Origin: Leuctra nigra
Lineage: Eukaryota; Arthropoda; Insecta; Plecoptera; Leuctridae
Length of the DNA stretch: 64,000 nt
Reading direction: 5' to 3'
Assembly: GCA_934045905.1 (NCBI GenBank)
Contig: OW203766.1
Location: 24,980,309 to 25,044,308, forward strand
Shown one piece after another: positions 58,238 to 64,000 of the stretch; positions within the stretch are counted from its first letter, which is position 1; each line of letters starts with the position of its first letter. The translations under genes and the position numbers were made by a program. The notes under the pieces were generated by a model that did no database searches, was not told the origin of the DNA, and saw only the letters and a list, made by a program, of their open reading frames with translations.

Positions 58238-60439
58238 CTATTTTAATAGAAGAAATGCAAATAATTTATTTTTCTTGTTTTTTTACGATTTTATCAAACT
58301 CCTTTCTCAAGTTATGTACTTATAAATTAAATATAAATTGATTACATTAGGATAATATAAATGCATATTTGAGATATTTCAACCGGTTTCAAAATTATAA
58401 TTAATAGTTTATTATAATTTTTAAAATAAACAAACAGGAGGAATCCCTAAAGAAATAACTAATGTGTGAACCCAGCGAGAAAATGATTGCTGTATCTCGA
58501 ATCATGCAACATATAAACCGTTTATTCTCTACTCATCCTCAAAACAAACATCTCAACAGATTATTCCAAACTCGCTCCTTTTATCGATTCTGACGTCTTG
58601 ATCAATAATCGAGAATCGTGCAGCAACTCGACTCCTCGATACTTCCAAGTCGCTATATCGACAATCGAAACCAATAGTGCAATTATTCCTCTCACAAGAC
58701 AATAAGACTCATTATCAAGTCCAACATGAAACAACCAATCACAGCGTTGGCGCCATATCACAAGTCTCTCCCCAGCGCCCCAAGCGGTTCAACTGATAAT
58801 TACTTCCTTCAAGTCATCCAAACAAGAGAACTTCCAAGACCAAGAAGAAAACAAGATGAAAAAAGACAAGTGAAACGAAAGAGAGGAGTCAGCCAGGTCA
58901 AGCAACTTTGAGGGCTCGAGAAGCCATCTTCTCTAGTGGCGTGATGCTGCGCCAAATGGCCGCCGGACAGGTTTTAGCAGGGCAATAGTCTCCGTTGTAC
59001 AGACGAATAGGTGCACAGTAGCTGGAATTATAGAAGAGAAGTGGGAACCTTGACGAAAAGGCGTAACGCTTGGAAGAAAATGTGTAATTGAGTACTTAAG
59101 TGGCTTTCAGTTGAAGAATCATGATTCAAAGATGATTTTCTATAAATTACGCAAAAACGATGATCTTTTGAGAGGTATTGGCGTGATGATGAAGATAATT
59201 GACTTTTGGTTATTACCTATATATTTACATGGGTTTCAATTATTTGTGAACAAGTTTTTTTTATCCCCAATTATGTGCTTTACATACAATTTTAAAGATA
59301 ATTTGGGTTTTTGAAAAATTAAAGACTATGCTTAATCATTAGTAAAAATATCCAATTAGTACTTATAATTATTGTTAATTACAAATAATTAAAAACGTTG
59401 ATACTGATAAGTACAAATTTTAGGTAATTAATAATATTATTCCTTTGTGAACAGCTCTAAACACTTTTCTTTGCATTCGTTAAAAAATCAGTTCCTAAAG
59501 TAACAATATTCATTATATGGCATTCGTTAGCCATAATTTTCGTATACGTTAGTCCTTGTAATGGGTGTTAGCATAACGCAAATAATTAATTGAACACTAT
59601 GTTTTTATGCTCGTCCCAAATTATCTCATCACCACGCGACCTTGTCAACCTAAAATTCAGATTTCTTGGAATCAAACATTTGCCTCATCAATTACAGACG
59701 ATCCACACAAAAAACTAAGTGAAAATAATGGCATTGCATCCTACACAAGTTATCTTAAACATGGACCAGTTTGTAGTCTTTGTCAGTCGACATTGTGGTG
59801 AGTCTCGTATGGTAATTTTATTACTAATCGTGTCTACAAGTTTTGGCTTCACTCCAATTAAATAGGAACTATTATTCATAATGTCTGGGTTTGGTGATTT
59901 TGATAGTTAGACTCATCTTTTGGTTTGGAACATGAAGAGGTCACTAACTACATAATTCATTTTGTGTTATCACTTTAGTAAGCTGTAATGTTCGATGTAG
60001 ATATCGTTTCATCAAAAGTACCTCGGGATCTATTGTTACATGAATAAATAAAATCATACATCATATTGTTATATTTCATAGATCATTTTCTTATTTTCTG
60101 TATGTCTCATAAACACGTAAGTATCTTTCAGGAGAAGAAAACATTTTCTAGAAAATGAAAGTCGTAGATTTTTTTTATAGATTTTAAAGTTATATATAAA
60201 TTGTTCATAACAAAAAATATTTTATGGTGAAATAATGTAGAAAATATGGCTAAAGGTCGAAAATGAGTAATATTAAACAAAATGTAATACAATATTTTTT
60301 TAAATTTCATATATGTTTCTGAGTCCAGTCAAGATTTTCAACACATTTCTTTTTTCATAACGAAAATAAATAAAATAACTTTCGGAATACAATTTTTTCC
60401 TCTATTTCGTCCCATCTGTCACGAGTTATTTTATTTTAG
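58238..60439. other. unassigned DNA
   Basis: No gene is supported. The stretch at about 58560-58990 is of more balanced composition, with open frames of 61-66 codons on both strands, one rich in Lys/Arg. I see no domain or splice pattern. A short CpG patch lies at about 58935-58972. The rest is A/T-rich. Confidence 0.5.
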
Positions 60440-60660
60440 ACTCAACACCCATCTAAATCTGTCGTCCATACCATGGTCGTTGTCCTTGCACCCTCAACTC
60501 TTCGATCTCGGATGCTGCATGGACCAATCTTGAAGATGCAGGTGTTCGATGGACTTTGACCAAGGTCGAGATCTTCCAAGACTCGACGTCCTTGGACTGC
60601 TGGTCGTGAGTTCGATCCCCAGGTAGCATCCTCACAAGAGTTTTGCAAAAAGAAAGCCCC
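60440..60660 (+). repeat. tRNA-derived SINE-like element
   Basis: A GC-balanced block in A/T-rich DNA contains an A-box-like TTGACCAAGGTCGAGA at about 60556 and a B box GAGTTCGATCCCCAGG at about 60608, with CGTCCTTGGAC between them. It is open on the minus strand for up to 101 codons. That frame is the repeat translated and not a gene. Confidence 0.45.
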
Positions 60661-63600
60661 ACCTTTTGATGTCAAGCCAGAATATAATCGATCAAAAGTA
60701 AAACCAGTAGCCATTTGCTTAGCTAGAGTTTTCTGGCAATCAAACACGTGCCTTGTTTAGATGAAGGCAAAAAATATTGTTCGTGAAAATAAACTATTAT
60801 AAAAGGAAGGTTTTTAAGTTCGTTGGGAGTTCATTGGTCGGGTATATCGCTATCCGTGATTTAAACACGGGTTATAAAAGGTGTAATAAATATAAAATGC
60901 AAACACAGTCTTTGTTTTGAATGTCGTAAAGGGTTAGTTAGTTTTCTAATTGATAAGGTTTATACAGTAGTTCAGAACTAGATACAATGAGACTATTTTT
61001 ATACTAAATTTAATTGCTGATATAAAATAAAGTGCATGGACTTGTTTGTAAAGTATGTACGTAATGCTTTTATTTTTGACTTTGTTTAATTGTGGTTTTA
61101 TGATCTAGATGTCTGGAATTAAGTGCAGGCATGCATTTTTTAAAACAAATCTACCCAAAAGAATTACTTTTTCTCGCAGTTTCTCTAGCCACAAAATGAG
61201 TCAACAATTTCTGTAACATCACCAATAACAGAACGGCAAACATCCTTTTGAATCTTAGAGATTGATGAAGAATATTGTCTCCGTGAGAAAATGAAAATCT
61301 TATACTTCATAAAGTTGATACATGACTTACTTCAACCAGTACTAAAATATGAATCAACCCTAATTTTTAATTAGTCAATTCCTATGACAGTTGATAAAAT
61401 TACGACCTCTGACAAAAACCAGAACAACTTTTATAACACCTGAATAAATATTTCTCCGTCAATTTGTTATCATCGTAATATAATGTATTTTATAAAAGAG
61501 GGTCTAAAACGCGTAGCACATAAATACAATCATCCTCTGTCCATCTTTTTGAGTTAGCTATTAAAATGTTACGTATTCTCGTCACAGTTTTCCGTCGTCA
61601 AAAGAGCAAGAAAATTGAACGAGCTCGTATATCTGCATTATGGTCACTTCATTCTACCACATGTGCATTGACCGTCACCAAATGTCCACTACCCATATTA
61701 AATTTATGACGAAACGCTAGAAAATACGAAGTGAAAAGAGTCAGTGGGGCATTATGAAACAATTGTGAAATGATTCGAGTATGAATTGTGCGAACGAAAC
61801 GAAAGAGATGGGTGATATTTTACATCTGTGATGTTATTGAAAGGGTGACAGGGGTTGGGAAATAATGGGACACACAAAGTGTATTTTCATTGTTGTAAGA
61901 GATACAAATTGCTTGTAGTACAGTGAGAATAAAATGTAGCTATATTAAGAATGTTCTACGGTGCGATTTTGAACGGTTTGAAAATTTGAGTATGATGAAA
62001 CTTATTTTATTTGTAAAACAGAAAAATTAAGAATTAAGATTTTATATAAAATGTGTCAATTATTTTGATATTTGTTCTTACAACAAAAAACCAGCATATT
62101 ATTTTCTAAATATAAGTGTTAATTAGTAAATTACTCTTTTGATCATGGCTCAATCAGCGAATAAAAAAAGTTAGTAAAGGAGCGATAGAAAAATGCTGAG
62201 CTAAAAAAAATATATAAAATGCTTAACTAAAATTTGCTAAAATGTTAAGTGTACGAGTATAAAGAGTCATCAAGGGTGACAATTAATATTACTATAGGAC
62301 ATCAAATAAATGACTTGTACATTTGGTATATTCTTATTTCTTATTTCACAACAATTTCAAAAGTGCATTCGAAGAGGCCAACATCAAGTTGCACCGAGCA
62401 TACAAACACGTGCTGATATCAAAACATCATCCACTTCAATGCCAAACGCGACAATAAAATCAAATCAAAAACCTCCAATCAATACAAATCGTGCTCTCGC
62501 GATTTACAACACAATAAAATTGTCATGCAACGTAACAAAATCACGTCCACATAAAACTTGCGACACCCCTTGACAAAATCACAAACCCTCAACAACCCTT
62601 CCTTCAATTCCGGTCATCTTGTGTTAATGACACTGTGTCAAATCATTTCTACCCCCCTTTTAAATAGCCAACCCCCTAAACAGATCCGGTCCTCTTTAAT
62701 GACCATTCGCATTGGACACACATCTTCTGGTCGAATTGACCCAAGGATAAAATGTAGCTATCAGAGGGGGGATTATAGAATTATAGAACCTCGAGGGATT
62801 CAAATGATGATTAGATTTTAGAAAATCGTCAGGAGTGATGTAATTTATGGGCATCTTGGTCTTATACTGGGCTATATTCAAAATAGCCTCCCCAATGTTT
62901 GTAATTGGGTTATCTTCTAATGGTGGAAGGAGGATGTAATTGTGGATTGAGATAAACGGAATTGCGGTGGAGAAGAGTGGCTTTTGGAGATTCTGGACCG
63001 AAGATGTGATCAGGGATTTCTCGGTCCATTTGTCCAGCATCCTGCAGGTCCAGAGACAGTCAGGTATTTCGAGAGAATTGTGGGGATAATGTCAAAAGCT
63101 GTTGTTGAGAGAGATTTTTGTGTTTGTTTTTGAGAATCAAAATTCTTCAAATCAATCATGTTCAATGGCCAACAAAATAAAAATACAGTATTATTTTCTT
63201 TTTCATAAAAACACAGATATCTGTAAAAATATGGTCAAATCTAAATCGTTATAAAAGATGCAAGATATTTAGTTTCAAAAGGTTGGAAGAGTGAACACTG
63301 AACTTAAATTGTCGCTCACAAAAAACTCGTGCGAACGAACGAAATCAGAAATGTTCGCAAAAAGACTATTATTTGAACAAATCCTCAAGAAACTACCAAA
63401 CCAACCAATAGCAATCGACTTAGACATTGAAATCAGTTACAAATACATACAATTAAAGTTAAACGCTCGCTATAGCTTCACTAAACTTTTCTACAGAATA
63501 CGTAAAAAAAAATCATAATTTATGGAAATTCAAAAATTAACAAATAACTTCTGGCTAAACACGATCTATGAAAAATATATTATTATTCCTAAAAAAACTA

Positions 63601-64000
63601 TTTTAAATCATAAACTATCTCCTCCCTGTCTTTCCACGGACAATTACTCCTAAATCAGAGGCCATTAATTTCCGACTGTTTTGCTCTTCGAGTGGCAATC
63701 ATCATCATCTGAGATTGAATAAGTCTGATGGATAATGAACCCAGCCTCCGCACTGGAGCCACCTGTGGCCATCTCGGATGCTGGCTGCAGAGAGTGTTTC
63801 ACTTTCCTAAAGAGGAGATCGAGCTTCGGGGCAAAACTCTTCACAATAATCGTCTTCCAGAGCTAGAGTCTCGCCTACAAACATTATCTCGAGAACTTGA
63901 ACTTGTTGAGAGGATTTAAAAGCAAGGTGGTGATCAAAATAACCACTGAAGATTTTAGAATTTGATTTAACAGATTAAAAAGTATGCAAACTCGAGCTAT
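60661..64000. other. unassigned DNA to the window edge
   Basis: No gene is firmly supported. A 114-codon minus-strand frame at 62696-63040 lacks a recognisable domain. At 63728-63919 a 63-codon plus-strand frame has more balanced codons and a C-terminal half rich in Glu, Leu and Arg that could form a helix. It might be a small or terminal exon, but no strong splice acceptor precedes it. Two 87-codon frames at 62310-62821 are low-complexity. Confidence 0.45.

Noticed and set aside
60442..60747. 101-codon minus-strand open frame
   Set aside because: It lies across a tRNA-like SINE fragment, so the frame is better explained as translated repeat.

Overview
This window looks like a nuclear, AT-rich, gene-poor stretch of an insect genome. 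The organism call is inference. It rests on eukaryotic nuclear tRNA-Leu genes with Pol III T-run terminators, many tRNA-derived SINE-like fragments, short non-autonomous inverted-repeat elements, and an unusual abundance of G/C homopolymers. A hemipteran of planthopper type (Nilaparvata-like) is my best guess, but nothing in the window proves it. No bacterial operons, rRNA, CRISPR arrays or viral genes are visible.

I could not support any protein-coding gene. The longest open frames are about 110-137 codons. They fall in AT-rich or simple-sequence DNA, encode low-complexity or unrecognisable peptides, and often run through homopolymers. The window may be intergenic or may lie inside very long introns; one strand of sequence cannot separate these.

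Layout: 0-9 kb is AT-rich background with G/C homopolymers, a 71-bp tandem duplication and tRNA-Leu(UAG) on the minus strand at 4.4 kb. 8.8-12.3 kb holds a CpG-rich islet and a cluster of tRNA-like SINE fragments. 12.5-13.8 kb carries a repeat with GAGCGAGCG at one end and a hairpin-plus-CTAG at the other; a second copy lies inverted at 46.7-47.7 kb. 17.4 kb has a near-perfect small hairpin. 25.4 kb has a second tRNA-Leu(UAG) with a decayed acceptor stem. 30-41 kb has short CpG-rich islets and several MITE-like elements. 43-50 kb is dense in homopolymers, MITEs and SINE pieces. 54-58 kb has three foldback elements, including a clear nested insertion: a 213-bp hAT-like MITE with an 8-bp target duplication inside an older TA-flanked MITE. 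58-64 kb is mostly unassigned.

The functional content I trust is one intact-looking tRNA-Leu gene and a second, possibly defective copy. Most of the rest of the recognisable structure is the debris of short mobile elements. The most informative observations are the nested MITE, the paired 0.9-kb repeat, the poly-G/C tracts and the cluster of perfect CRE palindromes. I found no convincing new multi-gene system.
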